A stretch of DNA of 64,000 nt, from contig CAXTCJ010000013.1 of the NCBI GenBank assembly GCA_964242215.1, positions 9,084 to 73,083 on the forward strand. The letters are read 5' to 3'. Below the pieces are notes generated by a model. The model saw only the letters and a program-made list of their open reading frames with translations, was not told where the DNA came from and did no database searches. This DNA comes from LMUY01 sp964242215. Lineage in GTDB: Bacteria; Pseudomonadota; Alphaproteobacteria; Acetobacterales; Acetobacteraceae. Positions 50,529-58,837 of the stretch are shown piece by piece. The first letter of the stretch is position 1; each line of letters begins with the position of its first letter. A program made the position numbers and the translations under genes.

Positions 50529-51862
50529 TTGCTCGCGGCAACGTGCAATTGCACAACGGTCCCGCTTGCTTTGGACTTGCCCATCAACTCCAGGGTCCGA
50601 TCCGCCACCGCATCGGCGGCGGCCAGGAGCACAGCATCCGCCGCGTGCACGTATCGCGAAGTGACGGTGACGCCCTTGTGGCCGATAAGCGCGGCAATCG
50701 TCGGTTCGGAATAGCCTAGATCCCCCGCCAAGCTGGCGAATGAATGCCGCAGCACGTGTGGAGTGATGTCCCGCGGCAGCCCGCCCGCTTTCACAATGCG
50801 GTTGAAGAGCCACCCGAAGCCACCCATCGGACCGTCACCTTTTGAAGCCCGGAACACGAGCGCGTCGGGCCCCCCTGCCCTTTGCTGCCGCAGCAGCTCA
50901 CAAGCCGCTTTGGAAAGCGGGCGGACGCTCGCCCCGGTTTTGGTGTCCCGAAGACGAGCGACCCGGCGAACCAGATCGACGTCTCCCCAGAGCAGTCCGG
51001 TCACCTCGCTTCGGCGCCAACCCGTCAACACGAGAAATCGAGTTGCGCACAAAGCAGCCGGCCAAACGGGAGGGGCTGACCGCACGCCAGGCCTGACCGG
51101 CTGGCCAGGAAGAGAAGCCGCCACCAGCCCGGCCGCTATGCCGGCGTATTCAGCTTCCGTAAGCCGCCGCTCTCGCTTTCCATCCGCAAACCGGACGACG
51201 CCGCGGGTCGGGTTGTCGGAACGGAGTCGCTGGCGGACCGCGTAGCTAAAAATCCCGCCGAGCAGACCGACCGTGCGGCTAGCTGTTCCCTTGCCACCTC
51301 GGGTCTTGGAGGAGCCGCGCACGGACTTGTGTAGACCGGCCGTCACTCCACCCGCGACAGCGTGCATGAAGCTTTCAATGTCTTCGCGGGTAACCGCCTT
51401 AATCGACTTACGCCCGAGCAACGGTTTTACGTGCCGCTCTATCCGACGACGGTCGGTGTAGAGGGTCGACGGCTTCTTGGCCTTGCCCTTCCCAGTGAGT
51501 AAGCGGCCGGCATCTGCATCGGCCAAGTAGCGGTCGCATAGCTCGCTGACCGTGGTTGCCTTTCGTACTTCCTGCTTATCGGTGGCAGGATCTTTACCGG
51601 ACGCAACCTCGCCCAGAATGCGCCGGGCCTCATCCCGTGCTGTATCCGGGGTCCAGGGCGCGCCATGCCGACCGATGGTGTGCCACCGCTGCCGACCCTC
51701 CCGGGTGCGGTACAGGACGACGAAGGCCACAGCTGGGCTCTTCTGCCGCCGCGCCCCAAAGCCCGGCACGGCGCTGTCCCAGACAGTTTCGCCTTCTCCG
51801 AGGCCCCGAACCTCGCGCAGGCCGAGCCGCTTGCGCTCCGCTGTCACTATCCACCTCGCCAA
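50525..51862 (-). CDS. int: Tyrosine recombinase (integrase)
   Basis: 445 residues. N-terminal arm-binding part (GETVWDSAVPGFGARR), SAM-like core-binding region (VSELCDRYLADADAGR), catalytic domain with Arg in LTGWRRSEVTGLLW (about residue 290), His-x-x-Arg in ITPHVLRHSFAS (about 372-375), His in IGHKGVT, and nucleophile Tyr in SRYVHAAD (about 407). All key residues are present, so it should be active. Its start is 7 bp from the arm-site-like repeat and about 145 bp from attR. Confidence 0.95.
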   Translation of the reverse strand: MARWIVTAERKRLGLREVRGLGEGETVWDSAVPGFGARRQKSPAVAFVVLYRTREGRQRWHTIGRHGAPWTPDTARDEARRILGEVASGKDPATDKQEVRKATTVSELCDRYLADADAGRLLTGKGKAKKPSTLYTDRRRIERHVKPLLGRKSIKAVTREDIESFMHAVAGGVTAGLHKSVRGSSKTRGGKGTASRTVGLLGGIFSYAVRQRLRSDNPTRGVVRFADGKRERRLTEAEYAGIAAGLVAASLPGQPVRPGVRSAPPVWPAALCATRFLVLTGWRRSEVTGLLWGDVDLVRRVARLRDTKTGASVRPLSKAACELLRQQRAGGPDALVFRASKGDGPMGGFGWLFNRIVKAGGLPRDITPHVLRHSFASLAGDLGYSEPTIAALIGHKGVTVTSRYVHAADAVLLAAADAVADRTLELMGKSKASGTVVQLHVAASK

Positions 51863-51868
51863 CGCCTG

Positions 51869-51891
51869 CTAGCAAGCACCTAGCTAGCAGG
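51869..51891 (+). repeat. Right copy of the 23-bp near-repeat (candidate Int/Xis arm site, in the integrase leader)
   Basis: Matches 6736-6758 at 20 of 23 bases. It overlaps an inverted repeat CCTGCTAGC (51865-51873) / GCTAGCAGG (51883-51891) directly upstream of the integrase start, so binding here could also repress int. Confidence 0.65.
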
Positions 51892-52005
51892 TTTAGGCAA
51901 GCCGCCGCAAACGAGAGCACACCCCTGCAACGGCAAAAACCCCGGACAGCAGCGACTTTGGCGATATGCGCAACCGCGTGCAAATCGCCGCTAACCTTAG
52001 TTGCT

Positions 52006-52022
52006 GCCCACATGAGGCAGAA
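52006..52022. other. attR: right copy of the 17-bp integration core
   Basis: Identical to 6643-6659. To its right the glycosyltransferase gene resumes; to its left the frame continues into the element without homology. Confidence 0.92.
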
Positions 52023-53048
52023 CGGCATGTCCAGGCTTCGATCGGCCAGCAGTGCTTCCAACGGGGCGTCGAGCAGCCGCTTGCCGTTGAACCAATAGAA
52101 GTAGAACACGAACCCGTGCAGGCCCGCGCCTTTCGCCAGCGCGATCTGGCGGCGCAGCGTGTCCGCTCCCGCCAGGCTGTAATGGCCGAGATCGCGCGGG
52201 ATCCGCGGCTGGTAATGGCCGGCGAACCGCGGCAAGGCGCGCCCGAGATTGGTCCACTCGGTGAAGCCGCGCCCCCACCAGGCGTCGTTCTCGGGGGTCG
52301 GGTGGTATTGCGGCAAGTAGTAGGCGAGCAGCTTCGCACGGGGCTGCAGGCCAGGGGGACGGGTTGCGACCTCCTCGAACTCGGGATGTGGGCGGGTATT
52401 GCGCCGGACCTCGTCCGCGATGTTCGGCGCGCTTCGGTCCAACCGGGCCTGCTCCCGCCAACGCAGCAGGCCGAGCAGCGGGTTGGGGTCCAAACCACTG
52501 CCATTCCACCGCCGCGGGTCGAAGCCAGGACAGGGCGCGCGGCCTTCGCTGAAGCCGCGGACCAGGTAGTGCTCCATCGGATCCAGGCCCGCCTCGGCGA
52601 CGTCCAGGTTCGTCTTCAGGTAAAAGGCTGCGTCGAACTCGGCGATCGGGCTGACCGTCCCGCTCAGGCGGTGACGCAGAAAATGGGCCAGGCATAGCTC
52701 ACCGGCCGGAAAAGAATGGTTGGCGCGATACCAGACCGGGTCGAAGTGCCGGATCGGCCGCAGCCCGGCGGCTTCACCCTCGCGGATATAATGGAGCAGC
52801 GGGTCCCCGACGCAGCCCGGATTGCAGCCGCGGTAGTACTCCGGATCGAAATACGGGTTGGGCCAACGGTTTTCTTGCCAGCCATAGCGGTGCCAATGCA
52901 CCAGGGCCGAGTGATTGCTGTCCTTCAGATCCTGGTTGCGGCTGAGGAACCAGGCCCCGTCGAACAGCCCCGACCTCTGTAGAATAGCCAGGCTCTGCTG
53001 CTCTGCGCGCTCGGTGACGAGCGACGCGGCTGGCCCAGACCGTTCCAT
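52006..53048 (-). pseudogene. 5' fragment of the split multidomain glycosyltransferase
   Basis: About 347 codons from the ATG at 53048. First come repeats of the type FDPEYYRGCNPGCVGDPLLH / FDPVWYRANHSF / FDAAFYLKTNLDVAEAGLDP ... EGRAPCPGFD, the repeated module often preceding such transferases. Then the WbsX N-terminal part: LLAYYLPQYHPTPENDAWWG, RGFTEWTNLGRALPRF, GFVFYFYWFNGKRLL, MPFCLMWA. At the att core the frame runs on into element sequence to a stop at 51630. Joined to 4002-6650 it gives a protein of about 1,230 residues. Confidence 0.9.
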
Positions 53049-53169
53049 GATGTCAACTCGCAAATGCGTGAGCGGCTTGTAACACATTTGTATGTAAAGC
53101 CAAGCGATTTGATGGTGGAGCCGGTCACGTTAAGCTTCCCCACCAGGTTCAGTGGACGTGAAATAACGA

Positions 53170-53544
53170 ATGATAGGCTCGCTTTACGTCATCGCCGGCA
53201 GCGCGCTCGGCGGCTTGATGCGGTATTGGTTGTCGATCTGGATGGTGCAACTACTCGGGCCGCGGCTTCCCTGGGGAACGTTGCTGATCAACGTCCTGGG
53301 ATCGTTCGTCATTGGCTTGTTCGGGGCGCTCACCGGTCCGGCGGCGCGGCTCAGCGTCTCGCCCGAGATCAAGGTGTTCGTCATGATCGGCATCTGCGGC
53401 GGGTTCACGACGTTCTCATCGTTCAGCCTGCAGACGCTGGAACTGCTGCAACGCGAGGATTACGGCTGGGCGATCAGCTACATCGCCGGGTCGGTCCTGT
53501 TGTGCCTGGCCTCCGTCGCGACCGGTTACGCGATCGGGCGGTGA
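53170..53544 (+). CDS. crcB: Fluoride channel (Fluc)
   Basis: 124 residues with four membrane helices. Family text: GSALGGLMRYWLS, WGTLLINVLGSFVIGLF (Asn of the pore), GICGGFTTFSSFSLQTLELL (the GGxTTFSTF pore motif), and GYAIGR at the end. Exports fluoride as a dual-topology dimer in the inner membrane. No fluoride riboswitch is evident upstream. Confidence 0.95.
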   Translation: MIGSLYVIAGSALGGLMRYWLSIWMVQLLGPRLPWGTLLINVLGSFVIGLFGALTGPAARLSVSPEIKVFVMIGICGGFTTFSSFSLQTLELLQREDYGWAISYIAGSVLLCLASVATGYAIGR

Positions 53545-53624
53545 GTTACATTTTTCTACCGAGATGAGCCGGCACTGTTTCAGTGCAACGTTACCGTAGG
53601 AACTCCGACGAGGAGTCCCGAGCA

Positions 53625-53762
53625 ATGTCGAAGGCCTGGTTCTACCGTTGCCTCAAGACCGCAGGCGCGCTTGCCGCGAGGGTCGCGCTGTCGGGATGCG
53701 CCATGTATCCAGCCTACGGCCCGCGTTACAACGACAAGGCTCGGTCTTACACGTCCTGCTAG
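53625..53762 (+). CDS. Very small lipoprotein
   Basis: 45 residues: MSKAWFYRCLKTAGALAARV then ALSGC, a lipobox, and a short Tyr/Pro-rich tail. GGAG lies 11 bp before the ATG. Function unknown; comparable tiny lipoproteins occur near envelope genes. Confidence 0.5.
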   Translation: MSKAWFYRCLKTAGALAARVALSGCAMYPAYGPRYNDKARSYTSC

Positions 53763-53816
53763 GGCGTGAGCCGGCTGACCCTGGACCCGAGCGCGCGGCT
53801 GGGGTAGCCCTCCCGC

Positions 53817-54818
53817 GTGCCTGAACTCGGTCCAACACTCGTCACCGGCGCGACCGGCTTCGTCGGCTCCGCCGTCGCCCGTGCCTTCCTGGCCCGCGGG
53901 CACGCGCTGCGTCTGCTGGCTCGCCCGAACGGCAACCGGGCCAATATCGCCGGCTTGCCCGCCGAGATCATCGAAGGCGACCTGCGGGACCCGGCCTCGC
54001 TCGAGCGCGCCGTCGCAGGATGCCGCTATGTCGTTCACGTGGCCGCCGATTACCGGTTGTGGGTGCCCGACCCGGTCGTGATGAACCGGGCCAATGTCGA
54101 CGGCACGCGCGCGCTGCTGCTCGCCGCCCAAGCGGCGGGCGTGGAGCGCATGGTCTATTGCAGCAGCGTGGCCGCCCTGGGCCTGATCGGCGACGGCACG
54201 CCAGCGGACGAAACCACGCCCAATTCGCTGGCCAAGGTCATCGGGACCTACAAACAGTCGAAATACCTGGCCGAGCAGGCGGTGCTCGAACTGGCGCGCG
54301 ACGGCGTGCCGGTGGTGATCGTCAATCCCAGCGCCCCAGTCGGGCCGCGGGACATCAAGCCGACGCCCACGGGCAAGATGATCGCGGACACGGCCGCCGG
54401 GCGCATGCCGGCCTATGTGGATACCGGGCTGAACGTGGTGCACGTGGACGACGTCGCCGAGGGGCATGCCCTGGCGTTGGAACGCGGGCGGGTCGGCGAG
54501 TGCTATATCCTCGGCGGCGAGGACATGGGGATGCAGGAGCTGCTGGCCCTGGTCGGCGAGGCCGCTGGCCGCAAGCCACCCCGGATCAAGCTTCCGCACG
54601 GCGTCCTGTATCCGCTCGCTTTGGTCAGCGAAGGGCTCGCGCGGGTCGCCGGGATCGAGCCGATCGTCACGCGCGACATCCTCGCCATGGCCAAGAAGAA
54701 GATGTTCTTCTCCTCCGCCAAGGCGCGTGCCGAGCTGGGCTACAATCCCCGGCCAGCGCGGGAGGCCGTGTTCGATGCCGTCGCCTGGTTCCGTGAGCAA
54801 GGCCGGATCGCGGCATGA
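53817..54818 (+). CDS. hpnA: Hopanoid-associated sugar epimerase
   Basis: 333 residues, GTG start. NAD-binding TGATGFVGSA at residues 10-19, catalytic YKQSK at about 145-149, extended SDR fold. First gene of the hopanoid operon; HpnA is thought to act on hopanoid side chains or precursors, but its exact reaction is not settled. Its end overlaps hpnB (ATGA). Confidence 0.92.
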   Translation: MPELGPTLVTGATGFVGSAVARAFLARGHALRLLARPNGNRANIAGLPAEIIEGDLRDPASLERAVAGCRYVVHVAADYRLWVPDPVVMNRANVDGTRALLLAAQAAGVERMVYCSSVAALGLIGDGTPADETTPNSLAKVIGTYKQSKYLAEQAVLELARDGVPVVIVNPSAPVGPRDIKPTPTGKMIADTAAGRMPAYVDTGLNVVHVDDVAEGHALALERGRVGECYILGGEDMGMQELLALVGEAAGRKPPRIKLPHGVLYPLALVSEGLARVAGIEPIVTRDILAMAKKKMFFSSAKARAELGYNPRPAREAVFDAVAWFREQGRIAA

Positions 54819-55927
54819 TCGTCTTGGCTGTGCTGTGTTTTGCGACCTGGTCGTATCTGCTGCTCGCGCATGGCCGGTTCTGGTCGGCGGGGCCGAGCCT
54901 GTCACCGGCTAGCCCGGCCAATCCGGTGCCCGTCGACATCGTGGTGCCGGCGCGGGACGAGGCCGAAAGCATCGCGGAGTGTCTGCGCTCGCTCCTGGCG
55001 CAGGACTATGCCGGCCCGTTCCGTGTGATCCTGGTCGACGACCGCAGCAGCGACGGCACGGGCGACATTGCCCGCAAGGTCGGCGACAGCCGCCTCCACG
55101 TGCTCGACGGCGCCGATCGGCCAGCCGGCTGGAGCGGTAAGCTGTGGGCCGTGGCCCAGGGCATCCGTTTCAGCACCGCGCCCCTGGTGTTCCTGTGCGA
55201 CGCCGACATCGTGCACCAGCCAGCGCATCTCGCGACGCTCGTCGCCAAACTGGAGGCGGGTGGGCTGGACCTCGTGTCGGAGATGGTGGAGCTGAACTGC
55301 GTGAGTGCGGCCGAACGTGCCCTGGTGCCGGCCTTCGTGTTCTTCTTCCAGCTGTTGTATCCCTTCGCCTGGGTCAATCAGCGGCAACACAAGACGGCGG
55401 CCGCAGCGGGCGGCACGGTGCTGCTCCGGAGATCCGCACTGGACCGCATCGGTGGCATCGAGGCCGTTCGCGGCGCCTTGATCGACGACGTGGCCTTGGC
55501 GACCGCGATCAAGCGGGGCGGCCCGATCTGGCTCGGCCACAGCCGACTTGCCCGGTCCATCCGACCCTACCCGGCCGCGGGCGACGTGTGGCGGATGGTC
55601 GCGCGCACCGCCTACGTGCAATTGCGGTTCTCACCGCTGATTCTCGCCGGCACCATCGCCGGGCTGGCGCTGGTCTGGCTCGCCCCGCCCCTGCTGAGCG
55701 TGGTCGGCACCGGGCTGACGCGCTGGCTCGCCGCCGCGGCCTGGGCGGGTTCGGCTGCGTCGTTCGTGCCGACGCTGAGCCGGTTCCGGCAATCGCCGCT
55801 CTGGGCGCTCGCCCTGCCGGCCATCGCCTGCTTCTACATGGCGGCGACGATCGGCTCCGCCTTCGACCATCATCGCGGCCGCGGCGTCGTCTGGAAGCGC
55901 CGCGCCTACGGGGAGGCCGGCGTATGA
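54815..55927 (+). CDS. hpnB: Hopanoid-associated glycosyltransferase
   Basis: 370 residues. GT2 fold between membrane helices: first helix at residues 1-20, then VDIVVPARDEAESIAECLRS, ILVDDRSSDGTGDIARKV, LVFLCDADIVHQP (D-x-D), GALIDDVALATAIKRGG, and C-terminal helices (AGTIAGLALVWLAPPLLS). Length and order match HpnB. Overlaps hpnA and hpnC by 4 bp. Confidence 0.92.
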   Translation: MIVLAVLCFATWSYLLLAHGRFWSAGPSLSPASPANPVPVDIVVPARDEAESIAECLRSLLAQDYAGPFRVILVDDRSSDGTGDIARKVGDSRLHVLDGADRPAGWSGKLWAVAQGIRFSTAPLVFLCDADIVHQPAHLATLVAKLEAGGLDLVSEMVELNCVSAAERALVPAFVFFFQLLYPFAWVNQRQHKTAAAAGGTVLLRRSALDRIGGIEAVRGALIDDVALATAIKRGGPIWLGHSRLARSIRPYPAAGDVWRMVARTAYVQLRFSPLILAGTIAGLALVWLAPPLLSVVGTGLTRWLAAAAWAGSAASFVPTLSRFRQSPLWALALPAIACFYMAATIGSAFDHHRGRGVVWKRRAYGEAGV

Positions 55928-56754
55928 GCGCCTCCGTGGAAGCGCCGTCCGGCAAGGGGCGCAGCGACGAGAATTTCCCCGTCGGCTCCCGCCTCATCCG
56001 GCCCGCGCTGCGTCCGCATGTTCACGCCTTCTACGACTTCGCCCGCAATGCCGACGACATCGCCGACAGCGCCACCCTCTCCGCGGACGAGAAACTCGAG
56101 CGGCTGGACGCCATGGGGACCGTGCTGATCGGCGACTCCGATGCGGGCTCGCCGAGCGCCATGGTGCTCCGCGACAGCCTGGAGCAGACGGGCGTATCGC
56201 CGCAGCACTCGCTCGACCTGCTGGTCGCGTTTCGGCAGGACGCAACCAAGCGGCGCTACGCCTCGTGGCAGGAATTGCTGGACTACTGCCGCTATTCCGC
56301 CATGCCCGTCGGGCGTCATGTCCTGGACCTGCACGGGGAAACGGTGGCGACCTATGCGGCCTCGGATGGGCTTTGCGCGGCGCTGCAGATCGTGAACCAC
56401 CTGCAGGACTGCGCGCGTGACCTCGACGAACTCGACCGCTGCTATCTGCCGCAGGACCTGCTGACGGAGGCTGGCGAGACCACTGAAGCGGTCAAAGCCA
56501 GCCACTGCAGTGCCGGCTTGCGCACCGTCCTCACACAAATGCTCGACCTGACAGAAAATCTGAACACGATCGGAGCGGCGTTGCCGAGCCATGTACGAGA
56601 CCGCCGGTTGCGGATGGAGGTCGCCGTGATCTCTGGCCTTTCCCATCGCCTGGCCCGCCGGCTGCGGCGCGAGGATCCCCTGGCGCAACGGGTGAAGCTG
56701 CATCGGGCCGACGTCGTCCGCAGCGTGCTGCTCGCGCTGCCGAGTTTGCGGTGA
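55924..56754 (+). CDS. hpnC: Hydroxysqualene synthase (squalene synthase HpnC)
   Basis: 276 residues of the squalene/phytoene synthase fold. The first Asp-rich motif is in DFARNADDIADSATLS, the second in NHLQDCARDLDELDRCYL. With HpnD and HpnE it makes squalene from two farnesyl diphosphates by way of presqualene diphosphate and hydroxysqualene. Overlaps both neighbours (ATGA, GTGA). Confidence 0.93.
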   Translation: MSASVEAPSGKGRSDENFPVGSRLIRPALRPHVHAFYDFARNADDIADSATLSADEKLERLDAMGTVLIGDSDAGSPSAMVLRDSLEQTGVSPQHSLDLLVAFRQDATKRRYASWQELLDYCRYSAMPVGRHVLDLHGETVATYAASDGLCAALQIVNHLQDCARDLDELDRCYLPQDLLTEAGETTEAVKASHCSAGLRTVLTQMLDLTENLNTIGAALPSHVRDRRLRMEVAVISGLSHRLARRLRREDPLAQRVKLHRADVVRSVLLALPSLR

Positions 56755-57599
56755 GCTCGCTGCAAGCCGACCCGGCCGATTTGGCGGCGGTCGAGGCGAT
56801 CGTCCGCGGGGCCGGCACATCGTTCTACCGTGGCATGCGCATCCTGCCGCCGGACCGGCGATCGGCGATGTACGCGATCTACGCGTTCTGCCGCCTGGTG
56901 GACGACGTAGCCGACGAGCCCGCCCCGATGGAAGCCAAGCGCGCTGGGCTCGGGCGGTGGCGGGACGCGATCACCGCGGTTTTCGCCGGCGCGGGCGAGG
57001 ACGCCGTCACCCGTGTCCTCGTGTCGGCCGTGCGGCAGTTCGGGCTGCGCGAACAGGACTTCCAGGCGGTGATCGACGGGATGCAGATGGACGCCGAGAC
57101 CGTCATCGTCGCACCCGATTTCGCCGTGTTGGACCTTTACTGCGACCGAGTGGCGGCCGCCGTCGGGCGGTTGTCGGTCCGGGCGTTCGGCGACAGCTCC
57201 GCGCCCGCCGACGAGGTGGCGTTTTCCCTCGGGCGCGCGCTGCAGCTCACCAATATTCTTCGCGACCTGGCCGAGGACGCCGAACGCGGCCGCCTCTATT
57301 TGCCGCGCGAATGGCTCGACGACGCCGGCGTTCCGCACGACCCGGCGGCGGCCCTGGCGTCCGACCGCCTGCCGGTGGTCTGCAACCGGGTGCTCGCCGA
57401 GGCGCGGCGCCGGTTCCGGCTGGCGGAAGCCGCCATGGATGCGTGTGACAAGCGGGCAATGCGCCCGGCCCGGCTCATGGCCGCCACCTATTCCGCCATC
57501 CTAGACCGGTTGGAGCGCCGCGGCTGGGACGAACTGGACCGCCCAGCCAAGTTGCCGAAATGGCAGAAGCTGTGGATCGCCGCACGCTACCTGCGATGA
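56751..57599 (+). CDS. hpnD: Presqualene diphosphate synthase
   Basis: 282 residues, GTG start. SSFYRGMRILPPDRR-like TSFYRGMRILPPDRRSAMYA, first motif FCRLVDDVADEP, second motif LTNILRDLAEDAERGRLYLP. Condenses two farnesyl diphosphates. Coupled at both ends by 4-bp overlaps. Confidence 0.94.
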   Translation: MSSLQADPADLAAVEAIVRGAGTSFYRGMRILPPDRRSAMYAIYAFCRLVDDVADEPAPMEAKRAGLGRWRDAITAVFAGAGEDAVTRVLVSAVRQFGLREQDFQAVIDGMQMDAETVIVAPDFAVLDLYCDRVAAAVGRLSVRAFGDSSAPADEVAFSLGRALQLTNILRDLAEDAERGRLYLPREWLDDAGVPHDPAAALASDRLPVVCNRVLAEARRRFRLAEAAMDACDKRAMRPARLMAATYSAILDRLERRGWDELDRPAKLPKWQKLWIAARYLR

Positions 57600-58837
57600 G
57601 CCGCATCCATGTCGTCGGTGCCGGGATGGCCGGTCTCGCCGCTGCGCTCACATTGGTCGACGCCGGCCGCAGCGTCTCGGTGTACGAGGCCGGTCCGGCC
57701 GCCGGCGGACGCTGCCGCTCGTATCACGACAAGGAGCTGGATTGCCGCATCGACAACGGCAATCATCTCTGGCTGTCCGGCAACCGCACCATCGCCGCGT
57801 TTTTGCGCCGGGTCGGCTCCGAGCATACCCAGGCCGGCCCACCCGACTCGCAGTTCCCGTTCTTCGACCTGGCCTCGGGCCGGCGCTGGACGGTGCGGCC
57901 GAACAATGGGCGGCTGCCCTGGTGGATCTTCGCCCGCGGGCGCCGCGTGCCCGGGGCAAAGCTCGCCGAGTATGCCGGGCTGCTCGCCCTGCTCCGGGCC
58001 GGCCCGGACGCCACGGTGGCGCAGTGCATGCCCCATGGTGCCCTGAACGACCGGCTGATCGAGCCTTTGGTCATCGCGGCCCTGAACACGGCCCCGGCGA
58101 CCGGCAGCGCCCAGCTCATGGCGGCGGTCATGCGGGAGACGCTCGTGCGGGGCGGGGCGGCGTGCGTTCCGGCCTATCCCAGCGACGGCCTCTCCGCCAC
58201 CTTCGTGGACCCGGCCCTCGGTGCGCTGCAGGCGGCGGGTGGCGTGATCGAGCTTGGCCGCCGCATCACGGCGCTGACGGTGACGGCTGGGCGCGTCACG
58301 GCGCTGGAAACCGCGTCCGGCCCGATTGCGGTCGAACCGGCGGACGGAGTTGTCTTGGCGATACCGGCGCCGGTCGCCCAGTCGCTGCTGCCCGGGCTGA
58401 CAGCGCCCGAATCCTTCGAGTCCATCGTCAACTTGCACTACCGCTGCGAGGCCGCACCCGGACCGGCTGGGTTCGTCGGTTTGCTCGGCGGCACGGCGGA
58501 GTGGGTGTTCGTGAAACCCGGTGTCATCTCGGTCACCATCAGCGCGGCGAACCGGCTGATCGATCGCTCCGCCAGTGACTTATCCGCAACAGTGTGGCCT
58601 GAAGTGAGTGCCGCCTTGTGCATCGCGCAACCCATGCCGGCCTGGCGTGTCGTAAAGGAGAAGCGCGCGACCTTCGCCGCAACTCCCGCGGAAAACCGGA
58701 AGCGGCCCGGGACGCGCACCGGCCTGCCAAATCTGGTATTGGCTGGCGATTGGACCAATACGGGCCTGCCCGCCACAATCGAAGGCGCGATCAGGTCCGG
58801 CCACACTGCCGCGGCTGCTCTCCTGCATGCCGCCTGA
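57596..58837 (+). CDS. hpnE: Hydroxysqualene dehydroxylase
   Basis: 413 residues. FAD-binding VVGAGMAGLAAALTLVDAG at residues 6-24, GGRCRSY, DCRIDNGNHLWLSGN, and a C-terminal FAD motif LVLAGDWTNTGLPATIEGAI. Reduces hydroxysqualene to squalene. ATG overlaps the hpnD stop. Confidence 0.94.
   Translation: MSRIHVVGAGMAGLAAALTLVDAGRSVSVYEAGPAAGGRCRSYHDKELDCRIDNGNHLWLSGNRTIAAFLRRVGSEHTQAGPPDSQFPFFDLASGRRWTVRPNNGRLPWWIFARGRRVPGAKLAEYAGLLALLRAGPDATVAQCMPHGALNDRLIEPLVIAALNTAPATGSAQLMAAVMRETLVRGGAACVPAYPSDGLSATFVDPALGALQAAGGVIELGRRITALTVTAGRVTALETASGPIAVEPADGVVLAIPAPVAQSLLPGLTAPESFESIVNLHYRCEAAPGPAGFVGLLGGTAEWVFVKPGVISVTISAANRLIDRSASDLSATVWPEVSAALCIAQPMPAWRVVKEKRATFAATPAENRKRPGTRTGLPNLVLAGDWTNTGLPATIEGAIRSGHTAAAALLHAA

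Larger units (their letters stand above)
6643..52022. mobile_element. Integrated prophage-like element (45.4 kb) inside a glycosyltransferase gene
   Basis: Bounded by identical 17-bp cores, with a tyrosine recombinase adjoining the right core and an excisionase-like gene beside it. Removing the interval joins PFCLMWA to ANENWTRRWDG in frame. Phage-type genes fill the interval: primase-helicase, ejection proteins with a transglycosylase, small terminase-like Gly-rich proteins, a toxin-antitoxin pair and regulators. No large terminase, portal, capsid or tail gene is recognised, so it is probably defective or satellite-like. Confidence 0.92.

Noticed and set aside
53089..53169. Fluoride riboswitch upstream of crcB
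   Set aside because: The leader is short and I cannot find the conserved core of that riboswitch class.
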